Part shown: piece by piece, positions 9,235 to 18,412 of the stretch
Numbering within the stretch: position 1 is the stretch's first letter
Layout of the letters: every line of letters begins with the position of its first letter
Assembly: GCF_040939125.1 (NCBI RefSeq)
Contig: NZ_CP162495.1
Location: forward strand, 558,001-622,000
Direction of reading: 5' to 3'
Length of the DNA stretch: 64,000 bases
DNA from: Clostridium sp. BJN0013
Lineage (GTDB): Bacteria; Bacillota; Clostridia; Clostridiales; Clostridiaceae
Made by a program: the position numbers and the translations under genes
Notes under the pieces: generated by a model
What the model saw: only the letters and a program-made list of their open reading frames with translations
What the model was told of the DNA's origin: nothing
Database searches by the model: none

Positions 9235-9870
9235 TTATTCTCCCCAATCATCAATTAACCAAGGTGAATTTTTGTCTTTTCTTATAACGGTACACCATTT
9301 AGTCTCTTTATCTCTATGAAATACCCAATTTACATCAATGAATTCAATTTTATAAATTTTTACATTTTCTTCTGTTGCACCATTTCTTCGTCCTCTTCCA
9401 TTTTCCAGGTATGATTTCTTTTGAAAGGGGTTAGTCTCTTCTGATATACTTTCGATTTTAATATAATTAATGTATTTAATATTATTGGTATCTTTAGAAC
9501 CTCTTCCCCAAATTATAGAATAATACTCTTTAGTCATCAAATTTTTTTGAACTTTTTTATCATTTTTATTCAAATATTTTATATAATTTTCAACTACTTG
9601 TTTAGGCTGTAGTAATTGTCCTTTAGTATTTATTTTATCACTGCCATCATCTTTAGAAAATATATTAACACTAATGAGTGAGACTGTGATTACCGCTATA
9701 ACTAAAATTCCTATAAGGACATCCTTTTTTCTCTTTTTAAAATTAAACATATTTTTAAGTCTCTCCTTTAATACATTCTTATTATTAAACCCTGTAATTA
9801 AATTTTGTTTCAAAGCATTATTTTTATTAAGCCTTAGTGAATTAACAAGAGTAGAGACATATGTTACCAA
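9235..9870 (-). pseudogene. Truncated M56 paralogue (C-terminal half only)
   Basis: The 211 residues correspond to the C-terminal half of the M56 protein at 7044-8468. They share VNSLRLNKNNA, KQNLITGFNNKN, RLKNMFNFKKRKK, a membrane span, LLQPKQVVENY and a closing RKDKNSPWLIDD. The zinc protease half with HExxH is gone, and the first codons read into the overlapping beta-propeller gene. It is therefore either a decayed duplicate or a membrane-anchored NTF2-like domain still translated by coupling, since its start overlaps the upstream gene's stop by 7 bp. The duplicate most likely arose by local gene duplication followed by deletion. Confidence 0.7.
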
Positions 9871-11030
9871 CCAATTAAGTTTTTTTCCTTCTGCGTTTTT
9901 ATATTTACTGCCTTTGGCTTCTTTACATTTTCTCCATCTATTAAAATGAAGGAATCATTATCATACCAGCCAGCAGGGTAATGGGATGGTTTTTTACGTG
10001 TATCATATTTGTAAATTTTAGAACTGCCTATAGTAGCTACTGTAATTTTATCATCATCATAAGACCTCATAAGAATTTTATCTTTATTTGGGGAAATATA
10101 ATATGCTGGAAAATCTTCTAATTTATCTTGTACATTAAATAGAATTTCTTTATTGGTTAATGTATCAAATACATGAATTTCATTGTCGTTTAGAAACGCG
10201 AACATATCTGTAGTATCAAATACTGGAATAGCATTTAAATTCGCTGGTATTGAGTATACTTTGTTAACTTGTCTTGTTCTTGGTACCAATTTTGAAACTT
10301 GATTTTTATCTATTAAATAACAGTTATCTGCACTATTGCTGTAGATGTATCCATCCCAGTCATCTAGCACTTTATTCCAGCTATTATCTGAATACTGATA
10401 TAAACTATTATCAATGACACAAAGAATATAGTTGTCTTTAATATATACAATATTACAATTGCGCTTAAACTTCCCAGTAGGTCTTTTTATTTCTTTACTC
10501 TTGTTACTTTTTACATCATATATGTATATACTATCCAATCTATTGCTGCTAAATATATATTTACTACTATCCTTTGACCAGCAGCCCACTGCATTGTATC
10601 CACCTTTTTTAATGAGAGTTTTTAACTTTTTAGATTGTATATCATATATTTTTAATTGATCTTTATCTTCATTTTTGTCAATTAAATCTTCATCTGCTCC
10701 ATCAAATCTAAAGATAATGTGTTTACAATCTGGACTAATAGTGCTAATGACAGTTGTACTTCCCTGTACTCTTGTGGCATCTACTCTTTCGGAGTCAAAA
10801 AGCTTTGTTATCTTCTTTTTCTTAACATCAATCAATAGTCCATCTACAGGATTGTGTACAAATATTTTAGAGCCATAAACGTCCTGAATAGTATAAGGCC
10901 AATCTGAAAAGTCGTAACCTGTTTTGTTCTTACAACTTACGCATAAAACAATAATTAATAATTGCAAAATAAATATAAATAGGATATTTCTTAATGAAAA
11001 TACTCTTTTTAAAATTGTTTTATCCAACAT
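9864..11030 (-). CDS. Putative lipoprotein with beta-propeller (TolB/WD40-like) repeats
   Basis: A 388-residue exported protein. The N-terminus has basic residues, a hydrophobic stretch (about 13-30) and a lipobox-like LCVSC, with Cys in place of the usual Leu at -3. The rest shows recurring beta-propeller motifs: ISPDCKHIIFRF, CWSKDSSKYIFSS with YIYDVKSNKSKE, and ISPNKDKILMRS. This protein would sit on the outer membrane face and bind something; no catalytic motif is visible. It overlaps the truncated M56 paralogue by 7 bp. The arrangement suggests a lipoprotein partner of an M56 sensor; that is inference. Confidence 0.7.
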   Translation of the reverse strand: MLDKTILKRVFSLRNILFIFILQLLIIVLCVSCKNKTGYDFSDWPYTIQDVYGSKIFVHNPVDGLLIDVKKKKITKLFDSERVDATRVQGSTTVISTISPDCKHIIFRFDGADEDLIDKNEDKDQLKIYDIQSKKLKTLIKKGGYNAVGCWSKDSSKYIFSSNRLDSIYIYDVKSNKSKEIKRPTGKFKRNCNIVYIKDNYILCVIDNSLYQYSDNSWNKVLDDWDGYIYSNSADNCYLIDKNQVSKLVPRTRQVNKVYSIPANLNAIPVFDTTDMFAFLNDNEIHVFDTLTNKEILFNVQDKLEDFPAYYISPNKDKILMRSYDDDKITVATIGSSKIYKYDTRKKPSHYPAGWYDNDSFILIDGENVKKPKAVNIKTQKEKNLIGW

Positions 11031-11091
11031 ATTTAACCTCCTTTATGCATAAATCCACATTATAACTTTAATAGGTTTCATATAAAATGTA

Positions 11092-11194
11092 AATACAAAA
11101 AGCATGAAACAGTGTTTTTTTGACATGAAAAGTTGTTGAAGGGAATTAGAATGTTTTTCATGTATGAAATAAGCTATTTCATGCTTTTTGCATT
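11092..11194. repeat. Long inverted repeat element, copy 2
   Basis: Same outer arms as at 5484-5586: 11092-11109 AATACAAAAAGCATGAAA pairs with 11177-11194 with one mismatch. The flank AAAATGTAAATACA and the AGTGTTTTT after the left arm are also shared, and the centre holds its own dyad (CATGAAAA with TTTTCATG). It lies between the divergent lipoprotein and epimerase genes, so a pure terminator role is unlikely here. Confidence 0.7.
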
Positions 11195-11393
11195 GTAGTA
11201 TTATTTTTGTTAATAATATAATGGAAATGAAATTGAAAAGTAAGTTTATACACCAATTCTTAGCTATATAAATTTTATTAACAGATTAATATAAGAATTC
11301 TCCAGAATTACTTTTGAAATTAGTCATTTGTTATTGTAAGTCATATAGTTGGAATCCAATTTAAAATATAGTTAAAAAAGAGAGTTGATGTTA

Positions 11394-12629
11394 ATGAAAA
11401 ATAATAAAATTAATGATAGAATTATAATAGTAATACTTGCTGTAATAATATTAACTATTATAAATGTATCTTTTAAAAATAGCAGACTACCTTCTGCTGT
11501 AAATGTTTATACGTCAATTAATAATGATCCGGAAACTATATTAAGTTACTCTAAATATAAACATTCAATAGGGAGTTATAAAGAGGCTATTGAAGGATAT
11601 GAAGCTGTTATAAACAACTCTTCATCAAGTAAATCTTTGAAATTAAAAGCACAAGCATATCTTATATTATCACAGCATGGACATGCATTAGAGCCAATTG
11701 AAACAATTAAATACTTAGAAGATAGTAAGGCTAAGAGTAATGAATTTAAAAAAATAGGATATATATTTTTAGATAGAGTTAACTATACAACCACAGGCGA
11801 TTATTTTAATGCCAGTAAAGAAACTTGTTATCATGAAAGTGAGTTTACTCATCTTGATGAAAATGGACTACCTATGGTTAAATATAGTGCTTATAATGGG
11901 GGGGATGGAAATTTTCATTATAATCCTGTAACAATAGCACAATTTTCTTTAACTGCATTTGGTAGATATAAAAATGGAACTGGTACTAGAAAACAATTTA
12001 TAGATTCAATTGATAAATTATTATCCCGGCAGAGTCCTTCAGGTGCCATGAGACTTGATTTTAATTTCAAGCATTATGTAAATAGTGATATCTATAAACC
12101 AGGCTGGGTATCATCATTAGCTCAAGGACAGGCTATAAGTGCCTTTGTACGGGCCTATCAGGTAACAGGTGATAATAAATATTTACATGCCGCAGATAAA
12201 GCTTATATGTTTATGTGTATACCAGTAAATGAAGGTGGCACCAAAGATACTAGTGAGGATTTAGATGGAACTGATAATGTATTTTTTCAAGAGTACATTA
12301 CTACACCAAAATCATATACTTTAAATGGCTTTATATTTACTATTATAGGTATTTATGATTTATCTCAAACTAAAGATAGTATATATAACGAGGATGCTCA
12401 TAAGATGTTTGTTAATTGTAATGATACACTTCTAAAAGTTATACACAAATATGATTTAGGGTGTATGACAGCTTATGATACAGCATATCTTACAAGAAAG
12501 GATCAGTATCCTAACATGAATATACAATACCATGCAACTCATATAGAGCTTATGGATGCAATGTATTCTATAACTAACAATCCAATATACAAATACTATA
12601 ATTTAATGTGGAAATCATATGTTGTTTGA
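11394..12629 (+). CDS. D-glucuronyl C5-epimerase domain protein
   Basis: About 411 residues with one N-terminal hydrophobic segment (about residues 9-26), a signal anchor or uncleaved signal. The C-terminal half matches the C5-epimerase C-terminal (GLCE) fold: GWVSSLAQGQAISAFVRAY, then VTGDNKYLHAADKAY, and near the end YHATHIELMDAMYSIT. In known members this domain epimerises glucuronate to iduronate in polysaccharides, or is a helical toroid of related function. Its substrate here is unknown; a surface polysaccharide is plausible. The ATG at 11394 is favoured by spacing to AGAGAG. It stands between the two M56 clusters. Confidence 0.75.
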   Translation: MKNNKINDRIIIVILAVIILTIINVSFKNSRLPSAVNVYTSINNDPETILSYSKYKHSIGSYKEAIEGYEAVINNSSSSKSLKLKAQAYLILSQHGHALEPIETIKYLEDSKAKSNEFKKIGYIFLDRVNYTTTGDYFNASKETCYHESEFTHLDENGLPMVKYSAYNGGDGNFHYNPVTIAQFSLTAFGRYKNGTGTRKQFIDSIDKLLSRQSPSGAMRLDFNFKHYVNSDIYKPGWVSSLAQGQAISAFVRAYQVTGDNKYLHAADKAYMFMCIPVNEGGTKDTSEDLDGTDNVFFQEYITTPKSYTLNGFIFTIIGIYDLSQTKDSIYNEDAHKMFVNCNDTLLKVIHKYDLGCMTAYDTAYLTRKDQYPNMNIQYHATHIELMDAMYSITNNPIYKYYNLMWKSYVV

Positions 12630-12710
12630 TATATAATTATTGACTTGTATTATTTACAGGCGTAATATTAAATTATAAATTACATCTGTAAACAGAAAGG
12701 AGAATATTTT

Positions 12711-13083
12711 TTGAGGAAAATAGTTGCAATCTCTGATGCGGAATTAGAAATCATGAAAATAATATGGAAAAACCCCAATATAACAGCAAATAAAATTATT
12801 GGACAGCTTAAAGGTAAGACTGAATGGAAGCCTAATACCATAAAGACATTAATAAATAGATTACTTAATAAAGGGGCCATTGATTTTCAGAAGGAAGGAA
12901 AAGAATACTACTATTAACTTGATTAATGAAGAGGAATACAAAATTTCAGAGAGTAAGTCTTTTTTAAATAAAATATTTAATGGATCTTTCAATTTGATGC
13001 TGATGAACTTTATAAAAACTAAGAACCTGTCAGAAAAAGATATTGAAGAATTGAAAAAAATTTTAAATAATGCCCATAAATAG
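12711..13083 (+). pseudogene. BlaI-type repressor, frameshifted
   Basis: Bases 12711-12917 encode ISDAELEIMKIIWKNPN and WKPNTIKTLINRLLNKGAI, a BlaI HTH domain, ending at a stop just after GKEYYY. From about 12917 another frame continues the expected C-terminus (LINEEEYKISESKSFL to LKKILNNAHK). A single-base shift near 12910-12920 separates them. Joined, the product would be about 122 residues, the usual length. The TTG start has an AAAGGAG site upstream. The next gene is an M56 protease that is also frameshifted, so this second sensor pair appears dead unless the shifts are sequencing errors. Confidence 0.8.
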
Positions 13084-13102
13084 ATGATGGTGAGGTTTAG
13101 AT

Positions 13103-14646
13103 ATGGTAAATATAGTAAAAATACTATTTTTAATGTCACTGCAGGGAAGCTTTTTAGTTATATTTATACTTTTAATAAAATTAATTTTAAGGGAAAGGCT
13201 TAATGTCAAATTTCACTACTGTATATGGTTTTTGTTAATAATAAAACTTATCGTCCCGTATGCCCCCGAGAGCAATTTCAGTATATTTAATATATTTAAT
13301 TCTATAGTGGATATAAGGGCTGCTGGGGCAGATCATGTTTTTAAAATTAATAAAAATAACTTTACCATATCAGATGTTAAACAGGTAGAACCTATAAAAA
13401 ACACTGGAACTACAGAAAAATCTAAAAATACTATAAATTCAAATAGTATACCTGAACCAGATAAAAAAATTGATTATGAGTTTATATTTATATGTATATG
13501 GATTCTAGGCATTATGATCATGAGTATATTTGTATTATATGGAATTATAAGGATTAGGCTTATTAAAAAATTATCTACTTACCAGCAATCATCTAATATT
13601 AATAAAATTTTAGATGATTGTTTAGACATAATGGCTATTAAAGAAAAAGTAAATTTAGTATATACCTATAAAATAAACAATCCGTGTATATATGGGGTTA
13701 TCAAGCCTTCAATTTTTATACCTATAAAGATTTTGGAAAGTATTTCAGAAGATGAATTCAAGTATATTTTATTACATGAGCTTTCTCATTTTAAAAGAAA
13801 AGATACTTTAGTAAATTGGATATTGATAATACTAAATATTTACTGGTATAATCCTGTGATATGGTATGGATTTTATAAGATGAGACAGGATTGTGAAATT
13901 GCATGTGATAACTGTGCCATGAAGTATTTAGGACATGGGGAAAATATAAAGTATGGAAGTGCAATTATAAAGTTGATACAGTTAACTAATGAATCACAGA
14001 TTTTAATTGGTACTACCTCAATAGTTAGCAGCAAATCTGAAATAAAGAAGAGAATCATTATGATATCAAAATATAAAAGAACATCATGGAAAAGCATATT
14101 ATTTGGACTCATAGTTATTATGGGCATGGGAATAGTAGGATTGACATCATCCAGTTTAAAAGTAAGTGCCCTAGATAACCATAAGATCACATTTACAAAT
14201 AAAACTTTGGAAAAAGCCTTAAGAGAGAAAATGAATAAACCAGAGGGAGATATATTAAAAAACGATGTATTAAAGATAGATGAACTCAACTTATCATATA
14301 AAGAAAAAGAACTTAAATCTTTAGATGGCATTGAGAATTTAACCAACTTGAAGAGTTTGAATTTAACATTTAGTTACGCATTAAAGAAATTAATTTAAGT
14401 GGTGGTTCAAGGGATGGATATAACCATATAAAAGATATTTCTGTATTGAAGAATTTTAAAGATCTTCATAATCTAAATATTTCATTTAATGATGTTTATG
14501 TAACTTATGATACGTATAGTGGTTCAAATATCATTACAGAAGGCTCAACTTCAGTTTCATTTGCTAAGATAGTAAAAACATGTTCAAATAATAATGTCAG
14601 GTATGCCTTACTTGAAAATGAAGATACAAAGAAGATATGGGAGTAA
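13103..14646 (+). pseudogene. M56 sensor peptidase with leucine-rich repeats, frameshifted
   Basis: The first frame (13103-14398, 431 residues) is a BlaR-like M56 protease: four membrane spans, zinc motif HELSH at 225-229 and DCEIACDN. After the last membrane span (about residues 335-352) comes a leucine-rich repeat region (LDGIENLTNLKSLNLTFSY). The frame is lost near 14375; the adjacent frame continues the repeats (IKEINLSGG, ISVLKNFKDLHNLNIS) to 14646. A leucine-rich sensor domain replaces the penicillin-binding domain of BlaR1. It lies 19 bp after the frameshifted BlaI gene. One indel would restore a protein of about 510 residues. Confidence 0.78.
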
Positions 14647-14759
14647 CTGTACTTAGGCTTCTCATCTGATAGTATAAAAAATTAATTTAATAATTTAGAA
14701 TGTCTATTATAAAAGATATTAGTTAAATAATGGTAATTACACGAATACATTAAAAAATG

Positions 14760-14853
14760 ATTAAGCCTAAATTCCTGGCAATAACTGGAGATCTTTAAAG
14801 TATATATGATGAATGTAGTTTTAGTATGAATGTATTGGGAATTTAGGCTTAAT
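14760..14853. repeat. Inverted repeat with 16-bp arms
   Basis: ATTAAGCCTAAATTCC at 14760-14775 is matched by its exact complement at 14838-14853, with 62 bp between. It sits just upstream of the ribosome binding site of the disrupted M28 gene and downstream of the LRR relic. It could be a transcript hairpin or a small element; no function can be assigned. Confidence 0.55.
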
Positions 14854-14909
14854 AATATCAGGAGTATATGATGAAAAAAAATATAATTTTAATATCGATA
14901 TTTTTATTA

Positions 14910-15787
14910 GGGTGTGTCTGAAAACAATGCAACAATAAATTACTTAGATAAAATAAAAATAGCAGCAATATAAACAAAAGCAAGGAAAGAATCAGCAAGC
15001 TTGTCATAACGAGTTGCAATTCTTCTAAAATGTTTGATTTTGTTAAAGAAACATTCAACTAAATGACGTTCCTTGTACAGCCACCAGTCACAATTCCATG
15101 GTTCTCTTACATTTGATTTTGGTGGAATAGTATATGAGGATTTCTTTGAAGTAATATATTCTCTAATTTCATTTGTGCCATATGCCTTATCTGCCAGGAT
15201 ATTGCTGCCTTCTATATCAACGTTGGAAAGAACATCTACGGCCTGTGTACTGTCGTGTAGATTGCCAGATGATAATTGAAAATGGATTGGATTGCCAAGT
15301 CCATCAACAACTGCATGAATTTTTGTTGTATGTCCGCCGCGACTCAGTCCAATATGCTGTTTTGTTTCGCTGTTTACAGCCCCTTTTTAGCACCAGCACT
15401 GTGCTGGTGGGCTTTTATACATGTTGAATCAATGCTTAAATTTTCATAATCTGCATCTGAGGTTAACTCTTTAAAAATTGTTAATAAAGTACCATCGTTA
15501 CGCCACTTACAAAAACGACTGTATACAGTTTTCCATGAACCGAAGCGTTCTGGTAAATCACGCCATGCTGCACCACTTCTTGCAATCCATAGTATGGCAT
15601 TAAATATAAGTCGGTTGTCTTTTGGAGGTCGTCCTGTTTTTGCTATTGGAATTAAGTTTTTTATTTGATCCCATTGTTCATCTGATATTTCATAACGCTT
15701 CTGTGACATATTTGCACCCTCCGAGTTTTTTATCTTATTTTACCTAAAACTCGCTTCTTTCGCAATATTTAGTTTTCAGACACACCC
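14910..15787 (-). mobile_element. IS5-family insertion sequence (IS427-group type), intact
   Basis: 878 bp bounded by perfect 16-bp terminal inverted repeats GGGTGTGTCTGAAAAC (14910-14925 and 15772-15787). Target TA is present on both sides (14908-14909 and 15788-15789), fitting a 2-bp duplication. It carries one transposase in two overlapping frames on the minus strand. Its insertion splits the M28 lipoprotein gene. Confidence 0.93.
14940..15709 (-). CDS. IS5-family transposase made by -1 frameshifting
   Basis: The first frame (15709-15374, 111 residues) begins MSQKRYEISDEQWDQI and includes the first catalytic Asp in SIDSTCIKAH. It stops soon after GAKKGL. The -1 frame continues through SRGGHTTKIHAVVDGLGNP, the second Asp in ADKAYG and the Glu in ERHLVECFFNKIK, ending at a TAA at 14940-14942. 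The overlap holds an A5G4 run (AAAAAGGGG), a typical slippery site for programmed frameshifting in this family. All three DDE residues are present, so it looks active. It mediates cut-and-paste or similar movement of its own IS. Confidence 0.92.
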
Positions 15788-16763
15788 TAATAAGCTGTTG
15801 TTCTTTTTCTAGTTGTAATAATTTATTTTTTAGTAATAAAAAACAATCAGCAGTATCTAATAACGTAGTGAAAGAATCAAATAAACAGTTAATGATGGAT
15901 ACTGTTAAAACATTGACTGGTAGTAGTAGAGCTGTTGGCTCAAATGATGAAAAAAAAGCTTGTAAATACATAAAAAATAAACTTGAATCCTACGGATATA
16001 AAACACAGTTACAGACATTTTCTGTACCTTCTGATTACTCAGAAAGTGGTGAAGTAAAGTTTAATAGCAGTCAAAACTTAATATCAATTAAAAAGAGTAA
16101 AGTAAATTATAATAAAGGTATTATAATCATTTGTGCACATTATGATTGTAATAAAGATTCTGTTGGTGCAAATGACAATGCTTCTGGAGTTTCGGTAGTT
16201 ATGGAGACAGCTAGATTGTTAAAAAATATATCAAGTGATTATGAATGCAGATTTATTTTTTTTGGAGGTGAAGAAATAGGTTACTTAGGTTCTAGATATT
16301 ATATAAAAAATTTATCTTCTAATGATAAAAAAAATATAAAGGCAGTTATAAATATTGACTCAATAGCACAAAAGGATGGTAGTAAGCCATCTATATTTAC
16401 TATAAATGGAGAAAAAAATTACGCTACTATGTTATTAAAAAATATTCCTGAATATATGACTGTAAAGAAAACAGTTAAAGAATTTAGCGATTATGCTGTA
16501 TTCGATGAAGCTGGAATTCCATCATTATGTATCGGACAGGTTTATGATAAAAATTTAAAAATAAATGGTCCACAGGATACAATTTCTACTATAGATGAAT
16601 CAAAACTTAAGTTGGTTGCAGATATTATTATAAATTCGTTAGTCAATTTGGAAGTTTTAAATTATTGAGGTAATGCTAAAATTAAAGCTACTTTCATTAG
16701 AGGGTTTGTTATTCCTTTAATTTAGAGTGGCTATTTTATAAAAGGGGAGAAAATTGAGTATAA

Positions 16764-18266
16764 ATGTTTATAAAAATATATAATATAATGAAAAAATATT
16801 TAATAGAAATAATAATCTTGATACCTATAATTATCATATTAATAAATACTCTTTTTATTTATCCAATTATAGGGAAATGTGATAATGGAGATTTTGAGAG
16901 ATTGTTCTTATATGGAGGACTCTCAAATTTATGTAATAGTTATAATAAAATTTACGATGGATTCGTACATATACATTATTTGATGTCAATACCAGATATA
17001 TTTTTAATATTTTTATTATTCTACAAAAATTGGGTATCTGGAAGTATATTGTTAAAATTAGCTGTAGTTATTTCATTATTCATAAATAACTCTAGTAACA
17101 ATATATTTGATATAAGATACTTAGCATTTGTATATTCAGCAATATTTGTGTTAGCAGTATTTCTTATAGTTAGCTTCAAAAGATTTTCTACTTCATTAAA
17201 AGTGTTAGCAGGTATTTATATTATTTTAATTTTTACGGACACATCTTATATATCTTATTTTAACTCTTTTTTTGGAGAGGCAGGTACAATTGTTTTCTTT
17301 TTTCTAAGTATTGGAACATATTTGACACTAATAACTAGAGATAACCCTGAAATAAGATACTTTGTATACTTTTTTATAGCATCTGCAGGTTTTTTGACAT
17401 CTAAGGCACAGGAGATTCCGTTATTTGTTTTTATGATTATGGTGTATATAGGATTATTTATTTATTATAAGGACAGGAATTGTAGAAAGTGTATTGTAAT
17501 ATCTTCACTACTTGTATTTATACTTTGTGGTGTCTCCTATATTTCATTGACAGGTAGAATGAATCAAAACAATATGTATCAGGCAGTTTTTTCAGGTATT
17601 CTAAGAGGCTCTGAGAATCCAGAAAAAGATTTACAAGAACTTGGATTAAATAAAAAATTTATAGTCTTTTATGGAAAATCTTTTTATAATAGAAATTCTG
17701 ATGCAGATCCATTAAGAAAAGAGATGATAGAACAATTCTATCCTAATATATCACCAGTAAAGATCCTGTGTTTTTATTTAAAACACCCAGATAGAATGTG
17801 GCAAAAAATTCAGGATTCTGCAATGAATGCCTATGACTTTTCTATACCGGGTAAATGGAACTTTGCTAAAGGAGAATACGATGCTAATAAAAATATAAAT
17901 ACATTTAGAACAAAACTTAAAGATAAATACCCCCAATTACATCATAATATTTATATTTTTATTTTATTTTCAGTTATGTATCTATGTGTAGTAATAATTT
18001 ATTTTATAAGGAGAAAAGATAAAACTACAAGACTTATTTTGTTAATGCTAATATTTATTTTAGCAGCAGGTTCGTCACAATTTATTTTACCAGTTATTGG
18101 TTCAGGACATGGAGATTTTGGTAAACATTTATTTTTATTGAATCTATGTTATGATACTATGTTTGGTATTTCTTTATTATGGTGTTTGAATATTATAGTA
18201 AAATTATTTTATTATAGTGGTATCTGTAATAATGAAGGTAAACACGGCCGTACAAGATTTTATTAA
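16764..18266 (+). CDS. Polytopic membrane protein, WsfD-like glycosyltransferase candidate
   Basis: A 500-residue protein with about ten to twelve hydrophobic spans. Between spans lie DNGDFERLF (about residue 40), YFNSFFGEAG, a stretch SKAQEIPLF, and near the end GSGHGDFGKHLFLLN. This layout resembles WsfD-type membrane glycan hexosyltransferases and other GT-C proteins, from memory. It would use a lipid-linked sugar donor at the membrane. The ribosome binding site AGGGGAG is 14 nt from the ATG; a 9-codon TTG frame (16754) lies between and could couple translation. It follows the M28 gene by 95 bp. Membrane location is firm; the enzymatic role is tentative. Confidence 0.55.
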   Translation: MFIKIYNIMKKYLIEIIILIPIIIILINTLFIYPIIGKCDNGDFERLFLYGGLSNLCNSYNKIYDGFVHIHYLMSIPDIFLIFLLFYKNWVSGSILLKLAVVISLFINNSSNNIFDIRYLAFVYSAIFVLAVFLIVSFKRFSTSLKVLAGIYIILIFTDTSYISYFNSFFGEAGTIVFFFLSIGTYLTLITRDNPEIRYFVYFFIASAGFLTSKAQEIPLFVFMIMVYIGLFIYYKDRNCRKCIVISSLLVFILCGVSYISLTGRMNQNNMYQAVFSGILRGSENPEKDLQELGLNKKFIVFYGKSFYNRNSDADPLRKEMIEQFYPNISPVKILCFYLKHPDRMWQKIQDSAMNAYDFSIPGKWNFAKGEYDANKNINTFRTKLKDKYPQLHHNIYIFILFSVMYLCVVIIYFIRRKDKTTRLILLMLIFILAAGSSQFILPVIGSGHGDFGKHLFLLNLCYDTMFGISLLWCLNIIVKLFYYSGICNNEGKHGRTRFY

Positions 18267-18300
18267 ATTTATCGATTCCTGTTGTACTAAAATTAGGGTT

Positions 18301-18410
18301 GGATCAAGAATCCCCCCACCTCTTTCAAAGTGGGGGATAAGCATTGATATGATCAAGGATAAGTTTTTCTAAATGAGCAAACTCCAATTGAATCTTAGAA
18401 TCACTTGATG
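18301..18410 (+). repeat. Structured dispersed repeat, copy B
   Basis: Shares with copy A the TTTCAAAGTG..GGATAAGCA core, GGATAAGTTTTTCTAA and the closing TTAGAATCACTTGAT. Its inner hairpin is stronger: CCCCCAC pairs with GTGGGGG around CTCTTTCAAA. It lies between the convergent WsfD-like and chemoreceptor genes. Confidence 0.7.
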
Positions 18411-18412
18411 AA

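Larger units (their letters stand above)
14871..16668 (+). pseudogene. M28 metallopeptidase lipoprotein gene, split by an IS
   Basis: The gene starts at ATG 14871 (MKKNIILISIFLL) and is interrupted after codon 13 by the IS at 14910-15787. Removing the IS and one TA copy restores one open frame of 305 codons, in which the signal peptide continues as ISCCSFSSCNN, a lipoprotein-type end. The downstream part is an M28 aminopeptidase-like domain: CAHYDCN, ANDNASG, GGEEIGYLGS, NIDSI and GPQDTIS. The usual last zinc-ligand His (YHTPxDT) is Asn here (INGPQDT), so activity was perhaps already altered. The 3' part may still be translated from an internal start but would lack export. Confidence 0.88.
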
